Shown here: positions 1 through 11,648 of the stretch, piece by piece
Position numbering within the stretch: the stretch's first letter is position 1
Layout of the letters: every line of letters begins with the position of its first letter
Assembly: GCA_964017065.1 (NCBI GenBank)
Contig: OZ024785.1
Coordinates: 9,751,086 to 9,815,085, forward strand
Length of the DNA: 64,000 nt
Direction of reading: 5' to 3'
Source: Haliclona indistincta
Taxonomy: Eukaryota > Porifera > Demospongiae > Haplosclerida > Chalinidae
Translations under genes and position numbers: made by a program
The notes under the pieces: generated by a model
Database searches by the model: none
What the model saw: only the letters and a program-made list of their open reading frames with translations
Told to the model about the DNA's origin: nothing

Positions 1-673
1 CATACAAGGATGTTGACAATAGGAGTAAGAGTGCCCAGTCTTACTGCTCCTTGACTTCGTGTCATATATGTAGCATATGCTAAAAATATTCCAGCACCAG
101 CTCCTGTCAGAAAATAGACTATTAATGCAGCTTGGGAGAGCCTTGTAACAATTTTAAGTGACCTGTGTCCCAAGCATTTTGAGTGATTGCATCTCTCCAT
201 ACTTCTGAATCCCCAAATGACTCTAATTGAGAAGCGTATGCATTATATTAAATACTATGTCACTTATACTCACCCCAGTTAGGACTAAACATGTGTATGA
301 TACCCTCAGATGCCGAAGGAAGAAAAATAGCCCAGTAGAAAGTGAAAGTCAGAAGTACTAGTAGAATAGGTATAATAATCCTATTGGCTGGCTCAATAGT
401 AGAAACTCCACGAGATAGAAGTAAACAGACTGTTACAATTCCTAGAAAATGAGTGAAGACAGGCCAGTAGCCATCCTGTGTGGTGCAATAAATAATTACT
501 GTAACAATAGATCTATCTTTACTAACCTGGAGATTCTGAAAAGCTAAATCAGCTGCTTCTTGTGTCACTGGTAGTGGATTAACAGTGCACTCCACTACAT
601 AGTATGCACAGTATCCTAGCAACACAGAGTAGTAGCTCCTGAAGCAAACAGTGTACACTGATCATTCACTATA

Positions 674-935
674 CTTGGTTTCGCAACAGAGGTGTGATGG
701 AATGTTCGCGCTGAATATAATGAGAAAAACGCGCTATGACGAGGTGACCGCCTACTGTTGGACAGGGTGCACGGATAAATTCCGCGGGAATGTACTGATC
801 TACAGTCAGCTTCGCATACTTTCGCGAAATTCATCCGTGGACCCTGTCCAACAGTAGGCGGTCAGCTCGTCATAGCGCGTTTTTCTCATTATATTCAGCA
901 CGAACATTCCATCACGCCTCTGTCACGAAACCAAG
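674..935. mobile_element. Palindromic MITE inserted in SLC6 copy B exon 4
   Basis: Two inverted arms of about 103 bp (674-776 and 833-935) flank a 56-bp loop. The element begins CTTGGTTTCG and ends CGAAACCAAG. It is flanked on both sides by TATA (670-673 and 936-939). The intact paralogue has a single TATA at the matching place (about 3903-3906), so this is a filled site against an empty site. A duplicated TATA, or TA within it, suggests a DNA-transposon-derived MITE. It has no coding capacity. Confidence 0.9.
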
Positions 936-1277
936 TATAGCTATTCTGCTGACTAATGCATGTATAGGTGTACCATGCATGTATAGGTGTACATACCAAA
1001 CTATGATTGTACCCTAGATTTTTAACTCACCCGGTACCAAGATTCAGTGCAGCAAAGAAGGCTCCCATCCAGCGATAACTAGGCCCCAGTAGCTTGGCGA
1101 AAGACTCCACTGAAGCCTTGTTAGTGAACCGACCCACTCCATACTCAATGAGGATTATAGGAATAGACCAGATCCACAGAAAGCCAAACCAAAGAAGTAA
1201 AAACACTAATGCACCTGAATACAAAATAATAGTAAAAATAATTTTATAATATAAAATAAACAAAAATAATAATATGT

Positions 1278-1335
1278 AGTCTCGCGGGGCCCGACGGATT
1301 TCGCTCGTACGATTACCGTCGGGCCCCGCGAGACT
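1278..1335. repeat. GC-rich 20-bp perfect hairpin beside a splice donor
   Basis: AGTCTCGCGGGGCCCGACGG at 1278-1297 is matched by its perfect reverse complement at 1316-1335, with an 18-nt loop. It lies in intron 2 of SLC6 copy B and abuts the donor of exon 2 (GT at 1337-1338). The matching intron of copy A lacks it. It is either a very small fold-back insertion or a structured intronic RNA element. Confidence 0.75.
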
Positions 1336-1935
1336 GACCTCCTGCCTCAGCATGTGTTGCCATTATCCGTGGAAATCTCCAAATATTACCGGTTCCTAAA
1401 ACCGATCCAAGCATAGACAACATCACACCAAGTGACGAACTGAATCGACCCTTTGCAGCGATGGAAAGTATCATGCAACTTTGTATATGCACGTTTTTAT
1501 AATGCTTACCTTCGGAGCATTTTTGTCAGGCAACCCAAGCACTCCCTTTACTCCTGCGCCTACTTTGCGAAGAACGGTTCTTGCACGAGACGGTGCCGCA
1601 TTATCACTGCTTCCGCTTGAATGAGATTGCGAGGAAATTAAGCGAGCCCGTTCAGTAGCCATCATGGATTCCTTGCCACAACACCGGCGCTCACTCTTGC
1701 ACGGCACGAGCCCGCCCTTCTCTGTAATAATATGAAACGAGAGGAGTGATCGTGACTATTAGTATGTGACCTCAGCTGGGCAGCCACACCTTACAATAAT
1801 ATAAGTTAATTATGTACCGAAAATATCAATTATAGTGCTTGCTATTGATTTGAAAATTTATGTGACTGATAAAATACGGAGACCGACCCCCCACAAGAAT
1901 ATTCACACCTGCAAATGGAGAATTCATAATGAAAA

Positions 1936-4576
1936 TCACAATTTAGCGTCTTCTATTGACTGCTGGTGTGGGTGAACATTGGCCAAGCTCTCATATGACG
2001 GAGGAGAGACCTTCTGTAATTCTGCATCATCCTCAGCTATGCTTGATGTTGTTGAAACAGCTGGAGTAAACACATGAATGTTGTCGTCCTCTTTCTTTTC
2101 TTGCTCATGATCACCCGGCTTGCACAACATATAGACAACTTTATCGAAGCAAGATTTCTTCCTCGGTGCTCCTTCTACTTCATTTGTTGCATACTTTTTC
2201 CACATGTGAATCGGTTTGATCCACCAATTCACCCCAATCAGAATACAAATCACTACAATCCACTGAAACGAAGAAGGCAATGAAACAAACTGACCAAAAA
2301 ATTTATCTCAAATTTTACCTGGGTTAGTATGTTAATAAGTGAGGTTGAAGTGAATGTCCAGAAAGCACCCTCTCTGTACGGATCAGCATTGAGTCTTATT
2401 TCATCCACAATCCACCAGATCAACATAACTATACCTTCCAGTGGACAAATCGCACTGAAAAAAATATTGCAACCAGTTTACTATAACTGTAACAGTATTA
2501 TACTTACACGATAACAAAGACCCACAGGTAAGGCATAGGCCAATCACCGATACCAAACTGCAAAAGGAGTATATGAACTGTGTACATCATGTACATGCAC
2601 ACTGTTCTCAGTACCTCATTGTAGATGACTCTCCTGAACTTCAGTACTCCGTAGCGGATAACGAGGAAGATGAGAAAGCATCCACTGAGTATAAGAGCAT
2701 TAGCCCACACTGCATCCTGGTTCACGAATATGTTAATATCCAGTGCTGATCCGAGACCAATGGTGAATGATAATAGACCAATGATCACAATAGCAGGAAG
2801 ACGGCGAACTGCATTCAGACAAACGGGCTCAATCTGACATTGATGCATTTTGCTGCATATTGCTTACTGCCATAATCCTCTAGTACGTGAATACATTGCT
2901 CCAGCATAGCCATCAATGAACTGAGACCAGCGAGTGTGATACAAACAAAGAACATGATTGCTAACACTCTCCCTCCAGATATAGAACCATATAGCAAAGG
3001 CATTCTGCACAGGAATAATAGTGCATGATAAGGTTTTTAATCTGATCTTACTGTATGAATGTGACTCCAGTGTTGAAAGGGCCGTTAGTTTTGAGCACAT
3101 CAATTATGGTAGGAATCGAACTGCCCTTGTAGAGCTCTCGTGAGAATACATTGCAGAATATCATCATACCACACAAGATGCTGCATGGAGGAACAGATTT
3201 CAACATGGCTACTAATGCATGCATTTTATTACCTAACAAGGTTGTTGACCATAGGAGTAAGAGTGCCCAGTCTTACTGCTCCTTGACTTCGTGTCATATA
3301 TGTGGCATATGCTAAAAATGTTCCAGCACCAGCTCCTGTCAGAAAATAGACTATTAATACAGCTTGGGAAACCTTGTAACAATTTTAAGTGACCTGTGTC
3401 CCAAGCATTTTGAGTGATTGCATCTCTCCATACTTCTGAATCCCCAAATGACTCTAATTGAGAAGCGTATGCATCATATTAAATACTGTGTCACTTATAC
3501 TCACCCCAGTTAGGACTAAACATGTGTATGATACCCTCAGATGCAGAAGGAAGAAATATAGCCCAGTAGAAGGTAAAAGTCAGAAGTATTAGCAGAATAG
3601 GTACAATGATCCTATTGGCTGGTTCTATAGTAGAAACTCCACGAGATAGAAGCAAACAGACTGTTAGAATTCCTAGAAAATGAGTGAAGACAGGCCAGTA
3701 GCCATCCTGTGTGGTGTAATAAAATTTATTGTAACAACATACCTATCTTTACTAACCTGGAGATTCTGAAAAGCTAAATCAGCTGCTTCTTGTGTCACCG
3801 GTAGTGGATTAACAGTGCACTCCATTACATAGTATGCACAGTATCCTAGCAACACAGAGTAGTAGCTCCTGAAGCAAACAGTGTACACTGAGATAACATT
3901 CACTATAGCTAGTCTGCTGACTGTTATCATTGCGTTACAAAATGCATGCATGGGCAGTGCATGGGTGTACTATAGTACAAACCAAAACTATGTATCCTAG
4001 ATTTTTAACTCACCCGGTTCCAAGAGTCACTACAGCAAGGAAGGCTCCCATCCAGCGATAACTGGGTCCCAGTAGCTTGGCGAAAGACTCCACTGAAGCC
4101 TTGTTAGTGAACCGACCCACTCCATACTCAATGAGGATTATAGGAATAGACCAGATCCACAGAAAACCAAACCAAACAAGCAAAAACACTAATGCACCTG
4201 AATACAAAATAATAGCTTTATCACATCAATTCTGGGCACTTGATACACTGACCTCCTGCCTCAGCATGTGTTGCCATTATCCGTGGAAATCTCCAAATAT
4301 TACCGGTTCCTACAACCGATCCAAGCATAGACAACATCACACCAAGTGACGAACTGAATCGACCCTTTGCAGCGATAGAAAGTATCAAGCAACTTTGTAT
4401 ATGCACGTTTTTGTTATACTCACCTCCGGAGCATTTTTGTCAGGCAACCCAAGCACTCCCTTTACTCCAGCGCCTACTTTGCGAAGAACGGTTCTTGTAC
4501 GAGACGGTGCCACACTATCACTGCTTCCGCTTGAATGAGATTGCGAGGAAATTAAACTAACTTGTTCAGTAGCCAT
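1936..4576 (-). CDS. SLC6/NSS sodium-coupled solute symporter (tandem copy A, 12 exons, 676 aa)
   Basis: Likely a plasma-membrane Na+-driven symporter of amino acids or amines; the substrate cannot be told. Exons: 4424-4576, 4253-4364, 4014-4197, 3757-3916, 3505-3706, 3394-3453, 3233-3362, 3052-3180, 2868-3004, 2508-2808, 2319-2454 and 1936-2262. They sum to 677 codons. The N-terminal tail is Ser-rich. The TM1 signature is GTGNIWRFPR, followed by an unusual HAEAGG where animal SLC6 proteins usually have NGGGAF. TM2 follows, then IEPANRI before TM6, as in NSS proteins. The ATG at 4576 is the first in-frame ATG. The cytosolic C-tail of about 85 residues carries SPPSYESL, a PPxY motif of the kind bound by WW-domain (Nedd4-type) ubiquitin ligases. 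GTGNIWRFPR is more like some bacterial NSS transporters than vertebrate SLC6. This may be an old divergent clade; horizontal origin is only a possibility. Confidence 0.9.
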
Positions 4577-4827
4577 GACTGCTTGCCGTAACTCAGGCGC
4601 TCTCCTTGCAATCTTTGTTGCAAGCTTGCATGGCACGAGCCCCGCCCTCTCTCTGTAATAATAATAAACGAGAGGAGTGGTCGTGACTATAGCATGTGAT
4701 CATCAGGCTTTCCTAATTTGGTAGTATTTGCCTAGCAATCAAAAGCTGGTTTGCGCGAGTTATCGACCCAGGTGGACGCCTTCTCCAGTTACACGACCCT
4801 CCTCCTGTCCTGTAGCTTGCCGCAAAC
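4577..4827. promoter_or_regulatory. Shared head-to-head promoter region, SLC6 copy A / RAB32
   Basis: About 250 bp separates the divergent start codons of the SLC6 gene (minus) and RAB32 (plus). It must contain both 5' UTRs and promoters, so expression may be coupled. No clear TATA box was identified. Confidence 0.5.
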
Positions 4828-6846
4828 ATGGTGAGTAAAGCGGTTTGCTTCCCAAGCGGAGCGAGACGCATTACACACTACAGTAGACATTTTGGAGGTG
4901 GGGCATTGGTTACTTTTTCTTTCACTATCTCTGTTCTATAGGCTGCTGGTACGAGACAGGAACACTTGTATAAAGTGTTAGTAATTGGTGATCTTGGTAC
5001 TGGCAAGACATCCATCATCAAGAGATATGTCCATCAGTACTTCTCACCACACTATAGAGCTACTGTATCCTTCAGTAAAGTTACGCCCATTGTGTGATAT
5101 GTGTGTAGAAAAAGACAAAATTGGTGCTAGGCGTGTTGTCATATGTTTATTGGAACCTTCACTGGTTGTTACATGGATTACTTGGCGAGTACTCGCCCTT
5201 CAATATCAATGAAGATTGTATATGTATTGTGTAGAGATGATGTACACTGCCCAACATTGCTGTCTGGAATAGAACAGCTTTTTATTCGTGCAGCAAAGTT
5301 GCTTCGAATACGCATGACACACTGTTGTTGCAAGTGCTTGGTTACCGTAATTTGCAAGTCAGTTGTCAACTTTTTGCGTAGCTTTTCCATCAAGACGCAT
5401 GCGCATTGACGAAATGTAAATGGCTTTGTACAGTCAAAAATGTGCATGCGTAGCGTGCTATGGTTGTGAGCTTGAGACAACGGATTTGCAATCTACGGTA
5501 AAGTTGCCTAGTGCTAGTTTACTAATTTATAAGCAAGCTTGCACTGTCACTTAACAAGTTCTGTCATTATTTGAGCAATAATTAATCCAATGTGACAGTG
5601 ACATCAGAGAGATCATCCCAGCAACTTGATTGTTGCTATGATACATAGTGATGATGCCCTTCCATGTAGGGAATCAGGGATGACCATGAAAAGCTTTGCT
5701 CATGTCCAGGATTGTACTCATTATTATTTTGGGTTTTCAAGCCAGCTATGTGTAAAATATCTGAGGTTGCTTGCTGGGTGACTATGTACATATGGGCTAG
5801 TTAGTTTCAAGTTGTAAACTGCAATGTTGTGACAGTGAATCACATGATTTACTACTGCTGCAGCAGACTCTATACATGTACTAGTATGTAATGATGAACA
5901 ACTGACATGTGTATGAACAGTCCATTCCTCACAGCTCTGCACACTTGCCCTTCTCTTAAGTTAATAAGTCTACAGTACTTGGCACCGAGGTGCTCATTTT
6001 TTAGATATTGCTAGGTGATTGAAGCCAACCACCTTTGGCAAATGTCTGCTGTTTGACATCCTTGATTCCAAGTTGCTAGATTGGAGTAGACTTTGCTCTT
6101 AAAGTGCTGAATTGGGACAACAACACAACTATTAGACTGCAGCTGTGGGACATAGCTGGGCAAGAACGCTTTGGAAACATGACGAGAGTAAGTCAAAAAT
6201 GGTTTACAAGTATCGAGAGATTATATTCTGTGCTCAGGTATATTATAAAGAAGCTGTAGGAGCATTTGTAGTCTTTGACGTAACTCGTATGTCTACGTTT
6301 GAGGCTGTCCAGATGTGGAAGACTGATCTTGACAACAAAGTCCTGCTACCCAACGGAAAACCTATACCAGCTGTCCTCTTAGCTAATAAGGTGAGAATGA
6401 AAACACGTTTACACAATCATATAGTGCAAGAATGCTCATATTCCATATTTGTGATTGATCGTGGTTTTCTTTTTCCAGTGCGATCTATCCAGTGAAGGTT
6501 TCCTAGGTAATGTCAGCCAACTCGATGACTACTGCCGTGACAAGGGGTTCGCAGCATGGTTCGAAACATCGGCGAAAGAGAACATCGGAATCGACGAAGC
6601 AGCAAGACGTTTAGTTGCAAAGGTATTAAGACTCTCTGCTTATGTCATGCGTACACGCAAACACACGACATTGCAAGAATATTTTGTGTTGCAGTCAGTG
6701 TGATACTTGTTTTATGCTGCCTTTTATATCTCTCCAAGATTGTAGAAAATGACCAGAACATTGAGCAACAACAAGGAGACTCGGACACACTAGTGCTAAA
6801 AGAAACCGATCGAGAGACCAAGAAAAAATCTGGCGGCTGTTGCTAG
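4828..6846 (+). CDS. RAB32: Rab32/38-family small GTPase (6 exons, 212 aa)
   Basis: A small GTPase of the Rab32/38 group, which directs traffic to lysosome-related organelles and acts at ER-mitochondria contacts. Exons: 4828-4830, 4942-5064, 6080-6187, 6238-6390, 6479-6622 and 6739-6846. Exon 1 is only the ATG, immediately followed by a donor (GTGAGT). Motifs: P-loop GDLGTGKT at residues 17-24; switch [11 protein letters not shown] at 65-73, where Ile replaces the usual Thr, a mark of the Rab32/38 family; [19 protein letters not shown] split across exons 4/5; and ETSAKE near residue 150. The C-terminus ends GGCC, a double-cysteine geranylgeranylation signal. Intron 2 is about 1 kb, unusually long here, and shows no further coding or RNA gene. 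The length matches the family. Rab38 is the close alternative. Confidence 0.96.
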
Positions 6847-7159
6847 CATACTTTTCATACACTCCTCTTTGTGTAGGAAACTCACAGGACAAAAATTTGT
6901 ATTAATTTTATTATCTGTAGTTTCAGGTATTGTATACTCTTCTTCTCTTAATTGTAGTTACTGGTTTATCTAACAATTGTGTGATTGTTCTTGAGTGTGA
7001 TATTATTATTATAAAATTATTATTATTTAATAAATTAAGAATAAGTTAATGAACCAAGTTTCACAAGCAAGGTGTGAACACTTCACCGGTTGTGTGTGAG
7101 TGAGTCAGTCCTTGTCATGTGAATGGTGTGCGTCTTTCATGAGTGAGAGAGAGAGAGAG
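6847..7159. other. Tail-to-tail intergenic region RAB32 / TM9SF1
   Basis: It holds the two 3' UTRs. A polyadenylation-like AATAAA on the plus strand at 7029-7034 suits RAB32. A short GA tract (about 7146-7159) abuts the TM9SF1 stop. No gene is visible. Confidence 0.6.
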
Positions 7160-10100
7160 CTAGTCAGTCTTGAGATTGCGGTACATGTACTGAACAAAAG
7201 TTAGAGACGAGAAAAACGAAACGGTCCCCATCATAAGAAAGAAGATGTAACAGGCTAGGAGAGTGTATCCAAAGTATTCGAGTGTTTGTAAGGTTCCGTA
7301 CATGTGCGAGCGTTTGTAGAAATAGAATAAGGCATAGGCAAACACAAAAAGTCCGGTGGACCTGTAAGAAAAATGGTGAAGCACAATAGAGGATTATTTT
7401 TTGTTCTTACCCGGCATTGAAAACAGAGCGCCACCACCATCGATAGTCTTCGGCTGATAGTACAAAATATGTCAGGGTTATGGATATGCAGCACGTTACG
7501 CTGATCAGGATCAAGAACACAACCAGTAGTATCCCGTACAGCGTGTACGCTTCACGACCCCACACTGTCGCAAAAATGTAGTACAATTCCACACTGATGG
7601 AACTGAGGAAAAACATATAACCCAATCATGTGAGTATCAGGAGCAGATAATGAGAGTGCAAAGTACATGTATTGGAGTAGGTGCTTACACACAACTCTCA
7701 TGTGATGCACATGTACTATAAATAGACTCACTGGATGACAGCTGGTTTGACTTACTGTTTGTTTCATATTTTACTGAAAACGGGCTGTCAGAGACTTCTA
7801 GGAGGCAAGCAGCTACCCCTATCAAATCGCTATCGCTTGCTGCCTTCAGCTAAATTGAGACACAAGCGAAGGCTATGTTCGTGGGCTGTTGTGCTGCTTC
7901 TTTACGACTTTGCACAAGCACGTGGCAATCATCTGAAACCCATCGCTTATGGAGAAAGCTGCTGCTCACACATACTTCCTATAACCCCAGCTCCAGCCAA
8001 AACTAAGCTGACGGTAATAGCTCGACGCCATCACTAGCAAAGTGTAAAGTTGCAATAATCAAATGTGTGGGCATCTCCTGCTTTTACTCTCATTATGTGC
8101 TCGCTGTGAATACAAAGGAGAGAGAAGCAAGGTTACCTGAATGGTAGGAATCCACCAACTATCATTTGTATTGGTAACGTATGATACCACGTCAGGTGAG
8201 GTATTTCACGAGGTATGTTCTTAGTGCGGCAGGGAGCATCGAACCGAGGGAGAGTGCTGTTCTTACCGAGTATACCACCCAGCACAGTGAGAGGGAAACC
8301 AACTGAGAAGAAACAAACACAGTGACAGTCGTACTTGATTATTCACTCACTGATCATCCAAATGACTGTTATCAACAGAATGGTAGTGAAGGGTAGAGCT
8401 TGTGTGGAGTGATGGTACAATGCTACTGTGTTCACAGTACCCCATACCACCAGAAACGGAACTATAGTATTTAATGCACACTTTTATTTTTAAATTTTTG
8501 GCAGGCACTCACCAGCAAAGAGGCAAGCGGTGAGTATGACATTCCAAACCCAGTTCTCTCCGTTCATTTTGCGGTACAGTCTAGCAGACACGTAACCAGC
8601 GACACACGATGTGAAGGCATACAGCAGTATACCAGCTGAGTTCATAGCATGGTGACTACAGGAAAGAGGAATGAGGAGAAGGGACACTGTATACTTTAAA
8701 AATTACACACGGTCCATTAATTTTTTTCAATTTTGACTATATTTTTTATTTCTGGTCCTCTTGATTGTCAATTTCTGAGGGCAATGTACATCCATTTCGG
8801 AGACGCTTCTCTGGTCGACACTGATAGTCAATTTATTTATTAATTCCTACACTGAACATAGTTTAGTCTGCCAAGTTTAATAAAAGGTCTGGTTGCCTGG
8901 TGATTTTGCTCAACTTGCTTAGGCCTGCTTTACTCTAACTACTGGTTGGACCAGAAACAAAAAAAAATGTTTTTTTTGTAGCCATAGTATCAAATTCTGG
9001 TGTTGAATTGATGCATGCTTGTTATCAATGATGTTAGTTATACACTGAATGTAGATATTTACATGTGCGCTTTTTAAATTGCCCTTTGTTGTGGGCACAA
9101 CGACTGACCGATGGACATTGAACATCCCCAGCAGAGCAAGGATGATCAGAGACAGCGACAGAAAGAGAAACTGACTACCAACACCTGAGAGAGAGAAACG
9201 ACAATGACAATTGTTTCAGCCTCTTACACATTGCTTGACTAAGTACTAGCATACAGTGGAGAAACGATCTACCGTATGTACCAGTACCACAGAGAGGCAA
9301 AGGAAGAGAAAATTTTATCAGAAAGATAAAGTGTGTGTGCGTGTGTGTGTGAGTGTGTGTGTGTGTGAATTGTAGTTCACCCAGAATGGCGCAGAGCAAG
9401 TTCTTGTTTGGTGGGAAACGGAACACGTCGTTGCTGATTATTTTCCATCCATAGTTATCCTGCTCTGCTAAAGGGAGATGGGCGGTAACTTGAGTACAAC
9501 ACACAACCTGTTCAACAGTACCTAAGTCATCATTGTCTTCATCGTTGATATTGTAGCGTGAGAAGTCATTGTGTAGCACCCTCATCTGTGGAAATGCGAC
9601 AATGAAACTAAAATAACTGTTGTGCTCGTCTATTAAAATTTACAAATTCAATGCAAATTTTGCAAGGTAAGGATAGAAAAATTTTGAAGTGAGAATGAAT
9701 GTTTGCTGTATGTCCTCGTTACAAATATTAAATGTGTAAATATTGCGCATTTGTAAGCGTGCATTGAAAATTGCAAACATGTACAACAGATTACCAATCT
9801 ACAATATTACTGCAGAGATGAAGCACCAAAGGTGCATATGCCTCGGTGGAACGCCGCCATTTCACATACACAGCAAACCGCAGCTATTATACCTTACTGT
9901 ACAGCAATCACAATGCAGTATAATAGCAATCAGAAGCCACATGCACAGGACACCATGGGCAAATGACAAAATGAACAGCATTATTCACAGAAGAGAATGC
10001 TAGCAGCAGAAGCGCATGAACAGAAGGAGCATGCAACTGTCAACTGTTCGTGAGTGCCAACGGAGTATAATTAAATTCAGTCAGCTTAGAACGTCATATT

Positions 10101-10961
10101 TGGAAATTACCGTGCTTCATTATTTATGTGTGGTGCAGGTGTGGTGTTATGTTTGTGTGCACGTGATCAACAAGTTCCAAGCTGGTTCCAGCATAACGAC
10201 AGAGAATGCTACAAAAATGGTGTCTAGTTTAGACTACACAAACAAAGTAAGACCCTTGAAAGTGCAGAGAACAGCGTGCAACTAGCAATTGCTCGCTGCT
10301 GTGAAGCAATACGTAATAATGGAACTACGTCATTATTATTCTAATGGCACACACACACTCCTTCTGTTCATGCGCTCCTGGTACTAGTTATTCTTACCAG
10401 TATAAGAGTTACGAATCCTAGCAACAGACAAACCAACACAACTGAGTTGACAATCGAGAGCCAATGAATCTGATAGAGATAGATAGAGAAGGTCGGCATG
10501 TTTAGAGATAAGGGGTTTAATACCTCCATGCTTTTGGGGAAGAAGCTTAGTTGCTGGCTGTTAGTGTCAGATCGTTTCTTTCTAAGGTAAAGAAAGACAA
10601 CACAATGATGTTAATAGATACTTTGAACAGAAAGGAAGTGACAGTAGAGCAGTCTAAACACACGTACTAATAGCAATGTTTGTCAGACTATCTTCAAAGA
10701 GCAGCTAAGCTAATTTAGGGACTCACGTAGTTTTGAACCAACTAGTGCTGTATGTGAAGGTGACCCTTAGAGGACCCTCAATCTCATCTAGACTAAGGGG
10801 CGTGGCGCCGGTGGTAGTGACATTAGCCTCAATGATTTCTTTGTTGTTGTAGCTGAATGAAAAGTGAAGATGTGTCCAGAGAAATGTCTTGTGATGGTGG
10901 GGCAGGAAAGAGCCTTCTTCAAGGTGTCCAATAAAGCCTCTCATGGTGAGGTCATCTGGGA

Positions 10962-11020
<59 letters not shown>

Positions 11021-11648
11021 TAAGTAGAACAGGCTAAATAAACTGTAAGAAAGTTTATTTAACAACACACATAAACAACTTTCTGACTGAAGTGCTCTCT
11101 ATAATAACATACTGCTACACGTAAATTTATTCGTGTACTCTTTTTTTTACCGAACACAAATTCAAAATAGTAAAGATCCTCGATTGCTGCTTGTAGCTTC
11201 TCAATATCCTTGTTAGAGAGCTCTCGAGTACATAGCTCTTTATGAGACGAAGAGATATTAAAATTCACTTGGTATAGAGAAATAGCCATTCGGTCGCCGT
11301 CCAACACTTCACCCAATGTGAGACTGCGATGTTCGACCTTAGAAAAAGCACTAACAAGAGAGGTAGTGTAAAGGAATAAATGTATACCTTATCTGGAGTG
11401 CAAACTGGTAAAGAGTAGTAGTGGTAAGTTTCCTGTGGATTGTAATACGGTCCAACCTTATTCACATAGAGCTGGATCTAGGTGTGCATATGGGGAGGAA
11501 ACTCAAAGCTATGCCATGAAAACTCCCGTTCCTGACTCACCCGGTCTCCTTTCTTGTACTTTCCCGCGTTGGTGTGTAAAGGTAAAGATACCACCACGAG
11601 AGCCACCAGCAACAGGCTCAATGAGGCCTTCTCCATGACTATCAGCAT
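7160..11648 (-). CDS. TM9SF1: TM9SF1, nonaspanin family membrane protein (13 exons, about 612 aa)
   Basis: An endosome/Golgi membrane protein with a large lumenal N-terminal domain and nine membrane spans. Exons: 11541-11648, 11388-11477, 11151-11337, 10727-10955, 10524-10581, 10398-10469, 9381-9585, 9109-9184, 8513-8655, 8351-8461, 8137-8302, 7411-7602 and 7160-7361. They sum to 613 codons; the human protein is about 606 aa. The first ATG (11648) opens a signal peptide, with a second ATG at 11636 as alternative. Diagnostic stretches: [54 protein letters not shown] and the tail YMYRNLKTD, where the C-terminal acidic end fits the family's sorting signal. Within exon 7, 9463-9507 is a 45-nt GT..AG stretch that stays open if retained, so two forms differing by 15 residues are possible. 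Introns contain microsatellites and a dispersed repeat. Confidence 0.95.
9332..9367. repeat. (GT)n microsatellite in TM9SF1 intron
   Basis: Interrupted GT repeat of about 36 bp close to the donor of exon 7. Confidence 0.9.
9795..10377. repeat. Dispersed-repeat material in TM9SF1 intron 6
   Basis: This 0.8-kb intron is much longer than its neighbours. It holds GCATATGCCTCGGTGGA (about 9833), matching the ends of larger repeats at 58455-59418. It also has an inverted pair GCGCATGAACAGAAGGAG (10013-10030) and its reverse complement (about 10358-10376). It looks like one or two non-autonomous insertions. The exact borders are unclear. Confidence 0.45.
10964..11018. repeat. (GA)n microsatellite in TM9SF1 intron 3
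   Basis: About 55 bp of GA repeat, just upstream (in gene orientation) of the polypyrimidine acceptor of exon 4. On the coding strand it reads as a CT tract. Confidence 0.9.

Larger units (their letters stand above)
1..1665 (-). pseudogene. SLC6-type Na+ symporter, tandem copy B (5' part; coding exon interrupted)
   Basis: This is the downstream tandem copy of the SLC6/NSS gene at 1936-4576. The start is the ATG at 1665 (MMATER...). Exons seen, with the same borders as the intact copy: 1510-1665, 1339-1450 (NIWRFPR motif of TM1), 1031-1214, a damaged exon 4 within 527-948, 274-475, 163-222 and 130 running off the window. Exon 4 should run from about 948 to 527 without interruption. In this copy a 262-bp palindromic element sits inside it (674-935), and 4 nt are missing next to it compared with the other copy. 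Reading into the element meets a stop quickly. The only acceptor after it (CAG|TGTACAC) is in the wrong phase for exon 3. The other visible exons remain open and well conserved, so the damage is recent. A full-length product looks unlikely, but unusual splicing cannot be excluded. The 3' end lies outside the window. Confidence 0.7.

Noticed and set aside
5178..5480. Possible exon or gene in the long RAB32 intron 2
   Set aside because: The RAB32 phases join without it (ACT|ATT), the sequence has no family features and the flanks lack good splice signals.
7735..8037. 100-codon plus-strand frame inside a TM9SF1 intron
   Set aside because: Starts at an ATG within intron 11, shows no domain or splice context and is antisense to the gene.
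9175..9585. Continuous open frame of about 136 codons on the minus strand
   Set aside because: Only its first part is TM9SF1 exon 7. After the donor at 9381 it runs through the GT microsatellite and intron, so its tail is not protein.
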